Of a stretch of DNA of 64,000 nt, positions 10,255 through 19,219 are shown piece by piece. Position 1 is the stretch's first letter. The number at the start of each line of letters is the position of its first letter. The DNA is from Pseudomonas sp. EpS/L25 (GTDB lineage: Bacteria; Pseudomonadota; Gammaproteobacteria; Pseudomonadales; Pseudomonadaceae): the NCBI RefSeq assembly GCF_001512295.1, contig NZ_LNUP01000018.1, positions 270,191-334,190 of the forward strand, written 5' to 3'. The notes below the pieces were generated by a model. That model did not search any database, was not told the DNA's origin, and worked only from the letters and a program-made list of their open reading frames with translations. A program made the translations under genes and the position numbers.

Positions 10255-10408
10255 GGTGGACTGAATCCTGAAAAAAGGGCGAGAGACTGGGTGGAGGCGG
10301 ACGCCGACCGGCGCTTGGCAGCATCCGGGGGCGGATGCCAGACTGAGCGGGAATCATACGGCTGCATCGCCCGATACAAAAGATGCGCCGGCATCCAGCG
10401 AGGTCACC

Positions 10409-10810
10409 ATGGAAAAAGTACAGCGTAGCCCGGAAGACTGGCGCGAGCGCCTGACCGGCGATCAGTTTCGTGTCTGTCGCCTGGCCGCGACCGAAGCGCC
10501 CTACACCGGCGCCTATTGCAACACCAAGACGCCTGGCGTCTACCGCTGTGCCTGCTGCGAGCTCCCCTTGTTCGACTCCAGCAGCAAATTCGATTCCGGC
10601 TGCGGCTGGCCGAGCTACTATGCACCCATCGCCCCCGAGGCCGTGCAGGAGAAGGAAGACCTCAGCCACGGCATGCACCGTATCGAGGTGCTCTGCGCCC
10701 GTTGCGATGCCCATCTGGGGCACGTCTTTCCCGACGGCCCGCCGCCGACCGGCCTGCGCTACTGCATCAACTCGGTCGCTCTCGACCTCGAGCCCAGGGA
10801 GTCCGCGTGA
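10409..10810 (+). CDS. msrB: Peptide methionine-(R)-S-oxide reductase MsrB
   Basis: A 133-residue cytoplasmic enzyme that reduces R-methionine sulfoxide in proteins using thioredoxin. The catalytic cysteine is C119 in RYCINS. Two CxxC pairs (CACC and CARC) form the structural zinc site. The CGWPSYY and HLGHVFPDG motifs are intact, and length is normal. The stop overlaps the GTG start of the glutathione peroxidase gene (GTGA), so the two are translationally coupled. This forms an oxidative-repair operon. Confidence 0.96.
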   Translation: MEKVQRSPEDWRERLTGDQFRVCRLAATEAPYTGAYCNTKTPGVYRCACCELPLFDSSSKFDSGCGWPSYYAPIAPEAVQEKEDLSHGMHRIEVLCARCDAHLGHVFPDGPPPTGLRYCINSVALDLEPRESA

Positions 10811-11292
10811 CCTCGGACATCCTGCAGATTCCCTTTCGCATGGCCGATGGGCAGGCCGCCCGGCTGGCGGACTGGCCGGCCCGGGCCTATCTGGTGGTCA
10901 ATACCGCCAGCCGTTGTGGCTTCACCGAACAGTACGCCGGGCTCGAAGCGCTGCAGCAGCGCTACCGCGAGCAGGGCCTGCGGGTGATCGTCTTTCCCTG
11001 CAATCAGTTCGGTGCCCAGGAACCGGAAGCGGATGCCCAGATCCAGACATTCTGCGTCACCCGCTTCGGCGTCAGCTTCCCGGTGATGGCCAAGCTCGAC
11101 GTCAATGGCGACGGGGCCCATCCGTTGTTCACCGCGCTGAAACGTGCGGCGCCCGGGCTGCTGGGGCGTCCCATTCGCTGGAACTTCACCAAGTTCCTGA
11201 TCGACCCCGAGCGCGAGCGGATAAGGCGCTTCGCGCCCCTCACCAAGCCCGAACGGCTGGAGCGGCACCTCCAGCGGGTGCTGGCGCGCTAG
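10807..11292 (+). CDS. Glutathione peroxidase family (thiol peroxidase) protein
   Basis: A 161-residue protein read from the GTG at 10807 that overlaps the msrB stop; upstream in-frame codons would run back through msrB. The peroxidatic cysteine is C37 in ASRCGF, the site of selenocysteine in animal enzymes. The family motif [11 protein letters not shown] and the WNFTKFL motif carry the other catalytic residues (Gln, Trp, Asn). It reduces hydroperoxides, in bacteria usually with thioredoxin rather than glutathione. No signal peptide is seen, so it should be cytoplasmic. Confidence 0.92.
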   Translation: MTSDILQIPFRMADGQAARLADWPARAYLVVNTASRCGFTEQYAGLEALQQRYREQGLRVIVFPCNQFGAQEPEADAQIQTFCVTRFGVSFPVMAKLDVNGDGAHPLFTALKRAAPGLLGRPIRWNFTKFLIDPERERIRRFAPLTKPERLERHLQRVLAR

Positions 11293-11392
11293 GTCGAGAA
11301 GGGCGAGATGCATGCTGAAAAGTCATACAATAGTGCCCGGGGCAGGTGACTTATCGCCTGCACCGTCAACCTAGTCTTCAAGGATCATTCCC

Positions 11393-12280
11393 GTGAGTTC
11401 TTCCCTAGAAGCCTTTCTCATCCAGGCGCAACAGGTGCTCGACCGCCTCGAGCCACTGCTGCCGCATCGCCGCGAGGCTCTGGATTGGCAGCATTGCTAT
11501 GCGGCGCGCTGGCGCCGCGAGGGGCCTGGTGGTTACCTCCAGCCGCTCGAGGTCAACCTCGGGTTGCGCCTGACCGACCTGCTCGGTATCGATCGGCAGC
11601 GCGACCAGCTCTCCCGCAATACCCGCCAGTTCGTTGCCGGCTTGCCGGCGAACCATACCTTGCTATGGGGCGCTCGCGGGACCGGCAAGTCGTCGCTGAT
11701 CCGGGCGCTGCTGGCGGAATTTGCCGGCCAGGGTCTGCGCCTGATCGAGATCGAGCGCGACGATCTCGCCGATCTGCCCCGGGTCGTGGAGCAGATCGCC
11801 GGGCAATCGCAGCGGTTCGTCCTGTTCTGCGATGACCTGTCCTTCGACGCTGGCAGCGACGACTACCGGGTGCTCAAGAGCGTACTCGACGGCTCCCTGG
11901 AGCAGGCGCCGGACAACGTGGTGCTCTATGCCACGTCCAACCGTCGCCACCTGGTGGCCGAGCGGCAGAGCGACAATGCCAACTGGGAGCACGTCGACGG
12001 CGAGCTGCACCCGAGCGAAGCGGCCGAGGACAAGATCGCGTTGTCGGATCGCTTCGGCCTGTGGCTGTCCTTCTATCCCTTCACCCAGGACCACTATCTC
12101 GCCGTGGTCCGCCACTGGTGCACGACCCTGGCTGGCAAGTCCGGGCTCACCCTGGAGTGGTCGGAGGATGCCGACCGCGAAGCTATCCGCTGGGCTTCCG
12201 GACGGGGCAATCGCAACGGTCGCTGTGCCTATCAATTCGCCCGGCAGTGGGTCGGGCTCAAGCTATTGGAGCGAGCATGA
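11393..12280 (+). CDS. DUF815 family P-loop ATPase
   Basis: A 295-residue cytoplasmic AAA-like ATPase with Walker A GARGTGKSS (K99) and a Walker B region LFCDDLSF near residue 145. It matches the DUF815 family, for which no precise function is established. GTG is used as the start, after an AAGGAT ribosome site. The last four bases overlap the ATG of msrC (ATGA), so the two genes are coupled. No substrate can be named. Confidence 0.85.
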   Translation: MSSSLEAFLIQAQQVLDRLEPLLPHRREALDWQHCYAARWRREGPGGYLQPLEVNLGLRLTDLLGIDRQRDQLSRNTRQFVAGLPANHTLLWGARGTGKSSLIRALLAEFAGQGLRLIEIERDDLADLPRVVEQIAGQSQRFVLFCDDLSFDAGSDDYRVLKSVLDGSLEQAPDNVVLYATSNRRHLVAERQSDNANWEHVDGELHPSEAAEDKIALSDRFGLWLSFYPFTQDHYLAVVRHWCTTLAGKSGLTLEWSEDADREAIRWASGRGNRNGRCAYQFARQWVGLKLLERA

Positions 12281-12765
12281 CGGTAGAACTCTCGGGCGTT
12301 GGCGCCGGGCTGGAAGGCTATGCGATGCTGGCAGCGCAAGTCGAAGCCCTGCTGGCCGACGAGCGCAACCTGGTGGCCAACGCGGCCCAGCTGTCGGCCT
12401 TCATCTTCCAGGAGGTTCCAAACCTCAACTGGGCCGGCTTCTATTTCGTCGATGGTCAGGACCAACTGCTGCTGGGGCCTTTCCAGGGCAAGGTCGCCTG
12501 CATGCGCATTCCCTTCAACAAGGGCGTCTGTGGCGCTGCCGCGCGGGAGCGACAGACCCAGCGCGTCGAAGACGTGCATGCCTTTCCGGGGCACATCGCC
12601 TGCGACGCCGCTTCGCGCAGCGAACTGGTGGTGCCGCTGGTCAAGGACGATCGCCTGATCGGCGTGCTGGATCTGGACAGCCCCCATCCGGCGCGTTTCA
12701 GCGCGGCGGATCAGGCGGGTATCCAGCGGCTGGTGGAGGTCTTCCTGGCCGCTACCGACTGCTGA
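12277..12765 (+). CDS. msrC: Free methionine-(R)-sulfoxide reductase (GAF domain)
   Basis: A 162-residue single GAF-domain protein. Its three cysteines C75, C85 and C109 have the same 10 and 24 residue spacing as the catalytic cysteines of E. coli fRMsr (C84, C94, C118), which sets it apart from signalling GAF proteins. It reduces the free amino acid methionine-R-sulfoxide in the cytoplasm. It overlaps the DUF815 gene by four bases. Together with msrB 1.9 kb upstream, the region covers both protein-bound and free R-sulfoxide. A repeat element follows eight bases after the stop. Confidence 0.9.
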   Translation: MTVELSGVGAGLEGYAMLAAQVEALLADERNLVANAAQLSAFIFQEVPNLNWAGFYFVDGQDQLLLGPFQGKVACMRIPFNKGVCGAAARERQTQRVEDVHAFPGHIACDAASRSELVVPLVKDDRLIGVLDLDSPHPARFSAADQAGIQRLVEVFLAATDC

Positions 12766-12772
12766 GCACGCA

Positions 12773-12930
12773 AGAGCCTGTTCACGATCTAGCGAGCTAG
12801 AGCCAAACAAGGCGAAAAGGCCTGAGGAAGCGGAGTTTACGAGTGGTAAATGAGCATTTCGACCGGGCTGGCGCCCCAGGGCCTTTTCAACGCCGTTTGG
12901 CCGACGTGCAGCAGATCGTGAACAGGTTCT
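12773..12930. repeat. Palindromic MITE-like element, about 158 bp
   Basis: The ends are an 18-base inverted repeat with one mismatch (AGAGCCTGTTCACGATCT on the left; reverse complement of the right end AGAACCTGTTCACGATCT). The inside is partly self-complementary (AAGGCGAAAAGGCC against GGCCTTTTCAACGCC), with no coding potential. It fills the space between msrC and the convergent gene on the minus strand. It looks like a non-autonomous transposon remnant or a folded intergenic repeat. It is unrelated in sequence to the two elements at 26485 and 31711. A clear target duplication is not visible. Confidence 0.7.
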
Positions 12931-12951
12931 AAGAGGAGGGCAGGGAAGCCC

Positions 12952-13731
12952 TCATTCGTAGTCGTTCTTCTTGCGCCAGCTGTCGTCCTTGAGCGTATCG
13001 ACGCTGTCCGCCAGCTCGTTGGCGCTGCTGCTGGCCTGTTCGGCCAGCTCGCTCTGCTGTCGTTTCACCAGGGCGATCTGCTCTTCCAGGTAGGCCAGCA
13101 TCTCGGTGTAGCGTTCGGGTTGCTGTTGCTTGCGAATCTGCATGATGGCGCGCTCGTAGGCCTGGCGCGCCTGGATGAAGTGCTCGCTCTTGATCTGCTG
13201 GTCGGCCTGGTAGCGGAAGAATTCCACGTAGCTCACTGTCAGCAGATAGCGCATTTCGCCCACCCAGCGCTGGGCTTCCTGGCCGTCGAGGATGCCGATC
13301 TGGTTGGCATGGGCTACCAGGGCGTGCAGCATCTCGATATAGCCGCGCACTTCCTTGACCCGGGCTTCGGTGTGTACCGGTCGCGCGACGTTGGTCACTT
13401 CGATGCCATCGCCCTTGGCGATGGCATCGTCCAGTTCCGTCTTGCGCGAGGCCAGGCCGGCCGACGGTGGCTGCAGGGCGGCGAGCCGAGCGATCAGGCC
13501 GAGTTCGATGTGGTTGAACAACTGCTTGAGGGGCGGCGTCATCAACTGGCCGGGCAGGCTGGCGGACAGCTGGGCGCAGCGCTTGATGCGGTCGGTCAGG
13601 TCGGCGACCAGGCGCTGCTTCTCCAGGCGACCGGCTTCCAGCTTCTGGTTGACGAAGGCGATCATGATGATCAACAGCACCCCGAGCCCTACTACCGCTG
13701 CAATCATCGTTGAGGACATGCCCTTCTCCAT
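12952..13731 (-). CDS. Membrane-anchored protein of unknown function
   Basis: A 259-residue protein that I do not recognise beyond resembling a conserved Pseudomonas hypothetical. It has one N-terminal membrane helix (about residues 8-27, MIAAVVGLGVLLIIMIAFV) followed by a long helical, probably coiled-coil region rich in Glu, Gln, Lys and Arg. There are no enzyme motifs. The topology suggests a cytoplasmic helical domain tethered to the inner membrane. The start could be the first Met or the MSSTMIA Met four codons later. It is transcribed away from the tRNA cluster. Confidence 0.65.
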   Translation of the reverse strand: MEKGMSSTMIAAVVGLGVLLIIMIAFVNQKLEAGRLEKQRLVADLTDRIKRCAQLSASLPGQLMTPPLKQLFNHIELGLIARLAALQPPSAGLASRKTELDDAIAKGDGIEVTNVARPVHTEARVKEVRGYIEMLHALVAHANQIGILDGQEAQRWVGEMRYLLTVSYVEFFRYQADQQIKSEHFIQARQAYERAIMQIRKQQQPERYTEMLAYLEEQIALVKRQQSELAEQASSSANELADSVDTLKDDSWRKKNDYE

Positions 13732-13794
13732 GGTGCTTGCCCGCCTTTTGTCGCGCGAGCGAAGTCGTTGATTTGAAAAGTATTTAATCAGCTA

Positions 13795-13823
13795 TTGACG
13801 CCCAGGGTAAGGCTCCCTAGAAT
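13795..13823 (+). promoter_or_regulatory. Strong sigma-70 promoter for the tRNA cluster
   Basis: TTGACG and TAGAAT are separated by exactly 17 bases and followed by a GC-rich discriminator (GCGCGC). This is the pattern of stable-RNA promoters under growth-rate and ppGpp control. It lies about 70 bases before the first tRNA-Glu. Confidence 0.85.
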
Positions 13824-13890
13824 GCGCGCACTCCCAACGGCGGCAAGCGTCAGCCGAGTGGTAGGCCGGAATCCTGAGGGATTCTACCTG

Positions 13891-13966
13891 GTCCCCTTCG
13901 TCTAGTGGCCTAGGACACCGCCCTTTCACGGCGGTAACAGGGGTTCGAGTCCCCTAGGGGACGCCA
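13891..13966 (+). tRNA. tRNA-Glu (anticodon UUC), copy 1
   Basis: A 76-base cloverleaf with acceptor stem GTCCCCT/AGGGGAC, anticodon loop CTTTCAC (anticodon TTC), T arm GGTTCGAGTCC and an encoded CCA end. It is first in a four-tRNA transcript. Confidence 0.97.
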
Positions 13967-13971
13967 AAATT

Positions 13972-14047
<76 letters not shown>

Positions 14048-14111
14048 AATATAGCCCAGCTGCCTCTTGGCAGGTGGGCGCAAGGTGAAAGGCCTTGCAG
14101 AAAGAGGTTTC

Positions 14112-14187
14112 GTCCCCTTCGTCTAGTGGCCTAGGACACCGCCCTTTCACGGCGGTAACAGGGGTTCGAGTCCCCTAGGGGACGCCA
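14112..14187 (+). tRNA. tRNA-Glu (anticodon UUC), copy 2
   Basis: Identical in sequence to the copy at 13891. It lies 64 bases after tRNA-Gly copy 1, so the Glu-Gly pair has been duplicated in tandem. Confidence 0.97.
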
Positions 14188-14191
14188 CATT

Positions 14192-14267
<76 letters not shown>

Positions 14268-14274
14268 TATATCG

Positions 14275-14304
14275 AAACACCGCCTCCGGGCGGTGTTTTC
14301 GTTT
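14275..14304 (+). terminator. Rho-independent terminator of the tRNA cluster
   Basis: AAACACCGCC, a short loop and GGCGGTGTTTT run into a T-rich tail seven bases after the last tRNA. The A-run on the left could also serve the sulfate-binding protein gene on the minus strand. Confidence 0.85.
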
Positions 14305-14357
14305 GTGCGGCTTTCTTGCCCGCGAGCGGATGCCCAGCGCGAGGCCGGGCGGGTCCA

Positions 14358-15359
14358 TCACTGGGCGGGCGTATAGATCTGGTCGAAGACGCCGCCATCG
14401 GCGAAGTGAGTCTTCTGGATGCCGCTCCAGGGACCGAATTCCTTCTGGGCGTCGACGAGTTCCAGCTTGGGGAAGCGATCGGCGTACTGTGCGAGGATTT
14501 TCCCATCGCGCGGGCGCAGGAAGTTGTCCGCGGCGATCTTCTGGCCTTCGTCGGACCAGAGATACTTGAGGTATTCCTCGGCCTCGGCGCGAGTGCCTTT
14601 CTTGTCGACGACGCTATCCACCACGCTCACCGGCGGCTCGGCCTGCACCGAGATGCTGGGGTAGACCACCTCGAAGCCGCCACGACCGAATTCCCGCGCG
14701 ATCATCTCGGCTTCGTTCTCGAAGGTCACCAGGACGTCGCCCTGCTGGTTCTTCATGAAGGTAGTGGTGGCGGCGCGGCCGCCGGTGTCGAGGATGGGCA
14801 CGTGCTTGAACAGGTCGGCGACGAAGCTGCGGGCCTTCTGTTCATCACCACCCGGCTGGCGCAGGGCGTAGGCCCAGGCGGAGAGATAGGTGTAGCGGCC
14901 GTTCCCGGAGGTCTTGGGGTTGGGCACGATCACCTGGACACCGTCCTTGAGCAGGTCGGACCAGTCGTGGGTGCCCTTGGGATTACCCTGGCGCACGATC
15001 AGCACCGTGGCCGAAGTGAAGGGCGCGCTGCGATCGGGCAGGCGGCTTTCCCAGTCCTTGGGTACCAGGCCGCGATCGGCCAGGGCCTGGATGTCGGTGG
15101 CCTGGTTCATGGTGATGACGTCGGCCTGCAGGCCGTCGATGACCGAGCGGGCCTGTTTGCTGGAGCCGCCGTGGGACATCTGGATGACCGGGGTTTCCCC
15201 GTGCTCGGCCTTCCAGTGGGCCTGGAAGGCGGGGTTGTAGTCCTTGTAGAAGTCGCGCATCACGTCGTAGGAGACGTTGAGCAGCGGTGGCTGGGCGGCC
15301 AGGGCCTGGACGCTGGCGGTCAGGGCCGCCGCGAGCAGGGTGAGGCGAAGTCTCTTCAT
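14358..15359 (-). CDS. sbp: Periplasmic sulfate-binding protein
   Basis: A 333-residue secreted protein with a signal peptide (MKRLRLTLLAAALTASVQALA) that captures sulfate or thiosulfate for the CysTWA importer. The mature part starts with LLNVSYDVMRDFYKDYNPAF and carries SHGGSSKQARSVIDG and NPKTSGNGRYTYL, the ligand-loop motifs of the Sbp/CysP family. Length fits the family. No permease or ATPase genes are adjacent, so it must work with a transporter encoded elsewhere. It is probably induced by sulfate limitation through CysB, as for relatives. Confidence 0.92.
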   Translation of the reverse strand: MKRLRLTLLAAALTASVQALAAQPPLLNVSYDVMRDFYKDYNPAFQAHWKAEHGETPVIQMSHGGSSKQARSVIDGLQADVITMNQATDIQALADRGLVPKDWESRLPDRSAPFTSATVLIVRQGNPKGTHDWSDLLKDGVQVIVPNPKTSGNGRYTYLSAWAYALRQPGGDEQKARSFVADLFKHVPILDTGGRAATTTFMKNQQGDVLVTFENEAEMIAREFGRGGFEVVYPSISVQAEPPVSVVDSVVDKKGTRAEAEEYLKYLWSDEGQKIAADNFLRPRDGKILAQYADRFPKLELVDAQKEFGPWSGIQKTHFADGGVFDQIYTPAQ

Positions 15360-15528
15360 GGGGGCATCCTGCGGAGGAGGGTGCAGGACTATAGCCTGTC
15401 ATCCAGCCCTGCGTGCATAACCGCTGGAAATAAGGTAATGCACGGCGCGGGCAGGGTGGCCCGTGGATGGTAGACTGCCGCCCTTTCGCGTGCGGTTGGG
15501 CACGGCGCGGCGGACAAGGGCTCCTGAT

Positions 15529-18500
15529 ATGCGGTTGAGGTCGATCAAGCTGGCGGGATTCAAATCCTTCGTCGATCCGACGACGGTGAATTTCCCGAGC
15601 AACATGGCAGCGGTGGTCGGCCCCAACGGTTGCGGCAAGTCGAACATCATCGACGCCGTGCGCTGGGTGATGGGCGAAAGCTCGGCCAAGAACCTGCGTG
15701 GCGAATCGATGACGGATGTCATCTTCAACGGCTCCAACAGCCGCAAACCGGTGTCCCAGGCTTCCATCGAGCTGATCTTCGACAACTCCGACCATACCCT
15801 GGTGGGCGAGTACGCCAGTTACGCGGAGATCTCCATTCGCCGACGGGTCACCCGCGAAGGCCAGAACACCTATTTCCTCAATGGCACCAAGTGCCGCCGG
15901 CGCGACATCACCGACATCTTCCTCGGTACCGGCCTGGGGCCGCGCAGCTATTCGATCATCGAGCAGGGCATGATCTCCAAGCTGATCGAGGCACGTCCGG
16001 AGGATCTGCGGCACTACATCGAGGAAGCCGCCGGCATCTCCAAGTACAAGGAACGGCGGCGCGAGACCGAGAGTCGCATCAGGCGCACCCAGGAGAATCT
16101 CGCCCGCCTGACCGACCTGCGCGAAGAGCTGGAGCGCCAGCTGGAGCGGCTGCACCGCCAGGCACAGTCGGCCGAGCGCTTCCAGGCCTTCAGGCAGGAG
16201 GAGCGGCAGCTCAAGGCACAGCTGCAGGCCGTGCGCTGGCGTGAGCTGGATGGACGCGTCGAGCAACGCCAGAAGGTGATCCGCGACCAGGAGACCGCCC
16301 TCGAAGCCCTGATCGCCGAGCAGCGCCAGGCCGATGCCGGTATCGAGCGGCTGCGCGACGGTCATCACGAGCTGAGCGAGGCCTTCAATCAGGTCCAGGG
16401 GCGCTTCTATTCCTTGGGCGGGGACATCGCCCGGTTGGAGCAGACCATCCAGCACGGCCAGCAGCGCCAGCGGCAGTTGCAGGATGATCTACGCGAAGCC
16501 GAGCAGGCGCGCAGCGAGGCTGAATCCCACCTGGAGCACGACCGGGTGCTGCTCGCCACCTTCGAGGAAGAGCTGGCGATGCTCGAGCCCGAGGAGGAAG
16601 CGGCGCGGGCCCAGGGTGAAGAGGGCGCCGCGGCCCTGGAAGAGGCGGAGCTGGCCCTGGCGGACTGGCAGCAGCGCTGGGAGCAGCTCAGCGCGGCAAG
16701 CGTCGAGCCGCAGCGGGATGCGGACGTGCAGCAGTCGCGCATCCGGTCCCTGGAGCAGAGCCTGGAGCGCGGCGTCGAGCGCCAGCGTCGCTTGCGGGAC
16801 GAGCGTACCCTGCTGGGCGAGGATGGGCCGTCCGACAGCCTGGTGGCGCTGGAAGAGCAGATCGCCGAGGACGAGTTGCTGCTGGAGGGATTGGCCGAGC
16901 AGGAGCTGCAGGTGGCCGATGGCCTGCAGCGGCTGCGCGAGGAGTTGCTGGCACTGGCCGGCGAGCAGAGCCAGCGGCAGGGCGAGCTGCAGCGCCTCGA
17001 AGGGCGTATCGCCTCACTGGAGGCGCTGCAGCAGGCGGCCCTGGCACCCGATACCGGCGCCGCGGCCTGGCTCGAGTCCGAGGGGCTGGCCCAGGCGGCC
17101 CAACTGGCGGATGAGTTGCAGGTGGTACCGGGTTGGGAGCAGGCGGTGGAGACGGTGCTCGGCACGGATTTGCAGGCGGTCTGCCTGGATGACCTGGCGC
17201 CGCTGCGACTCGATGTCTTCGTCAGTGGTGAATTGAACGTCGTGTTGCCGGGCGCGGCGCCCGTAGCCGCGGGCAGCCTGCTGGAAAAGGTGCAGGCGCC
17301 GCGCGATCTGTCCCCCTGGCTTGGCCAGGTGCTGGTGGCGGGCAGTTATGAAGAGGCCCTGGCACGCCGCCCCGCATTGGCCGTCGGACAAAGTCTCATC
17401 ACGCCGGAAGGTTACTGGATTTCCCGGCATTTCCTGCGTGTGCGGCGTGCCCAGGCCGCGGAGGGCAGCGTCCTCGCCCGCGGGCGGGAGCTGGACGAAC
17501 TCCAGGCGCGGCGCGAGGAGCTGAGTGAAGCGCTGGCGCTGCAGGAAGAGCGGCTGGAGGACAGCCGTGCCGCCCAGCAGCGCCTGGAGGGCGAGCGCGA
17601 GGAAGGGCGTCGACGCCAGCAGCAGGAGCAGCAGCGCCTGGCGGAGCGGCGCGCCCAGCTGTCTGCCCAGCAGGCGCGGGCCGAGCAGCTGAGCATCCGC
17701 CGTCGGCAGCTGGAGGCCGATCTCGGCGATCTCGACCAGCAGTTGGCGCGGGAGCAGGAAGAACTGGGCGAGTGCCGGCTGCGCCTGCAGGACGCCCTGG
17801 ACGCCATGGCGGTGGATACCGAGCAGCGTGCCCAGCTGCAGGGGCAGCGCGAGCGCCATCGGCAGGCGGTGGAGGCGGCGCGGCAACGACAACGCCAGGC
17901 GCAGGATCAGCTTCACCAACTGACGGTGCGGCTGACGACCCTGCGCGCCCAGCGCCAGTCGACGCTCCAGGCGTTGGAGCGGCTGGAATTGCAGACTGCG
18001 CGGCTCGGTGAGCGTTGCGAGCAGCTCAACCTCAATCTGGAGGAGGGCGGGGAGCCCCTCGACGAGCTGCGTCTGCGCCTGGAAGAACTGTTGGAGCGGC
18101 GCCTGCAGGTGGACGAGGAGATGCGCACGGCGCGCCTGGCCCTGGAAGACGCCGATCGGGAGCTGCGCGATTTCGAGCGCCGGCGCCTGCAGGCGGAGCA
18201 GCAGGCTACCCTGCTGCGCGGCCAGCTGGAGCAGCATCGCCTGGAATGGCAGGGGTTGGCCACCCGGCGCAGCGGCTTCGCCGAGCAGCTGGCGGCCGAC
18301 GGCTACGACCTGCCGACGGTGATCGCCACCCTGCCCGCAGAGGCCAGCGAGGCGGCCTGGGAGGAGCAGTTGGAAGGTGTGACCTCCCGCATCGCCCGCC
18401 TGGGACCGATCAACCTGGCGGCCATCGACGAGTACCAGCAGCAGGCCGAGCGCAAGAACTACCTGGACGCCCAGAACGCCGACCTGGTGGAGGCGCTGGA

Positions 18501-19014
18501 GACCCTGGAAAGCGTCATCCGCAAGATCGACCGGGAAACGCGCAACAGATTCAAGGACACCTTCGACCAGATCAACCACGGTCTGCAGGCGTTGTTCCCG
18601 AAAGTTTTCGGTGGCGGCAGTGCCTACCTGGAACTTACCGGGGAAGATCTACTCGATACCGGGGTTGCGATCATGGCGCGTCCGCCGGGCAAGAAAAACA
18701 GCACCATCCATTTGCTCTCGGGTGGGGAAAAGGCCCTGACGGCTCTGGCCCTGGTATTCGCCATCTTCCAATTGAACCCGGCGCCGTTCTGCATGCTCGA
18801 CGAAGTGGACGCGCCGCTGGACGACGCCAACGTCGGTCGCTATGCCCGGCTGGTCAAGAGCATGTCGGAGAAGGTGCAGTTCATTTACATCACGCACAAC
18901 AAGATCGCCATGGAGATGGCCGACCAGCTGTTGGGCGTGACGATGCACGAACCGGGTTGTTCGCGGCTGGTGGCCGTGGACGTGGAAGAGGCGGTGGCCA
19001 TGGTGGACGCGTAG
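15529..19014 (+). CDS. smc: Chromosome condensation ATPase SMC
   Basis: A 1161-residue structural maintenance of chromosomes protein that works with ScpA and ScpB to organise and separate daughter chromosomes. The start MRLRSIKLAGFKSFVDP at 15529 was chosen over an in-frame codon at 15463, because the fold begins here. The ATPase head is split: Walker A GPNGCGKS at residues 31-38, and signature LSGGEKA from residue 1063 followed by Walker B (MLDEVDAPLDDAN). Between them are two very long coiled coils rich in Glu, Gln and Arg, around a hinge at about residues 505-660. zipA and ligA follow in the usual order. Confidence 0.97.
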   Translation: MRLRSIKLAGFKSFVDPTTVNFPSNMAAVVGPNGCGKSNIIDAVRWVMGESSAKNLRGESMTDVIFNGSNSRKPVSQASIELIFDNSDHTLVGEYASYAEISIRRRVTREGQNTYFLNGTKCRRRDITDIFLGTGLGPRSYSIIEQGMISKLIEARPEDLRHYIEEAAGISKYKERRRETESRIRRTQENLARLTDLREELERQLERLHRQAQSAERFQAFRQEERQLKAQLQAVRWRELDGRVEQRQKVIRDQETALEALIAEQRQADAGIERLRDGHHELSEAFNQVQGRFYSLGGDIARLEQTIQHGQQRQRQLQDDLREAEQARSEAESHLEHDRVLLATFEEELAMLEPEEEAARAQGEEGAAALEEAELALADWQQRWEQLSAASVEPQRDADVQQSRIRSLEQSLERGVERQRRLRDERTLLGEDGPSDSLVALEEQIAEDELLLEGLAEQELQVADGLQRLREELLALAGEQSQRQGELQRLEGRIASLEALQQAALAPDTGAAAWLESEGLAQAAQLADELQVVPGWEQAVETVLGTDLQAVCLDDLAPLRLDVFVSGELNVVLPGAAPVAAGSLLEKVQAPRDLSPWLGQVLVAGSYEEALARRPALAVGQSLITPEGYWISRHFLRVRRAQAAEGSVLARGRELDELQARREELSEALALQEERLEDSRAAQQRLEGEREEGRRRQQQEQQRLAERRAQLSAQQARAEQLSIRRRQLEADLGDLDQQLAREQEELGECRLRLQDALDAMAVDTEQRAQLQGQRERHRQAVEAARQRQRQAQDQLHQLTVRLTTLRAQRQSTLQALERLELQTARLGERCEQLNLNLEEGGEPLDELRLRLEELLERRLQVDEEMRTARLALEDADRELRDFERRRLQAEQQATLLRGQLEQHRLEWQGLATRRSGFAEQLAADGYDLPTVIATLPAEASEAAWEEQLEGVTSRIARLGPINLAAIDEYQQQAERKNYLDAQNADLVEALETLESVIRKIDRETRNRFKDTFDQINHGLQALFPKVFGGGSAYLELTGEDLLDTGVAIMARPPGKKNSTIHLLSGGEKALTALALVFAIFQLNPAPFCMLDEVDAPLDDANVGRYARLVKSMSEKVQFIYITHNKIAMEMADQLLGVTMHEPGCSRLVAVDVEEAVAMVDA

Positions 19015-19219
19015 TGCCCCACAGGCTGGTGGCGTGGCGGTGTAAAGTTGGCGGCAGTCGTGCTAGCTTATGGCCGCTTCAGTGGTAGGTAGAAAAAGCT
19101 AGGAAGAACACTGACTTGGCGTAGGTTTCGGACGTTTTGGAAAGACCTCGCAGGCGACGACTTTCCAAAGTTTCCCGACGGCTGTCGGTCCATTATTTTC
19201 ACAGGGGTATGTCTTTTTC

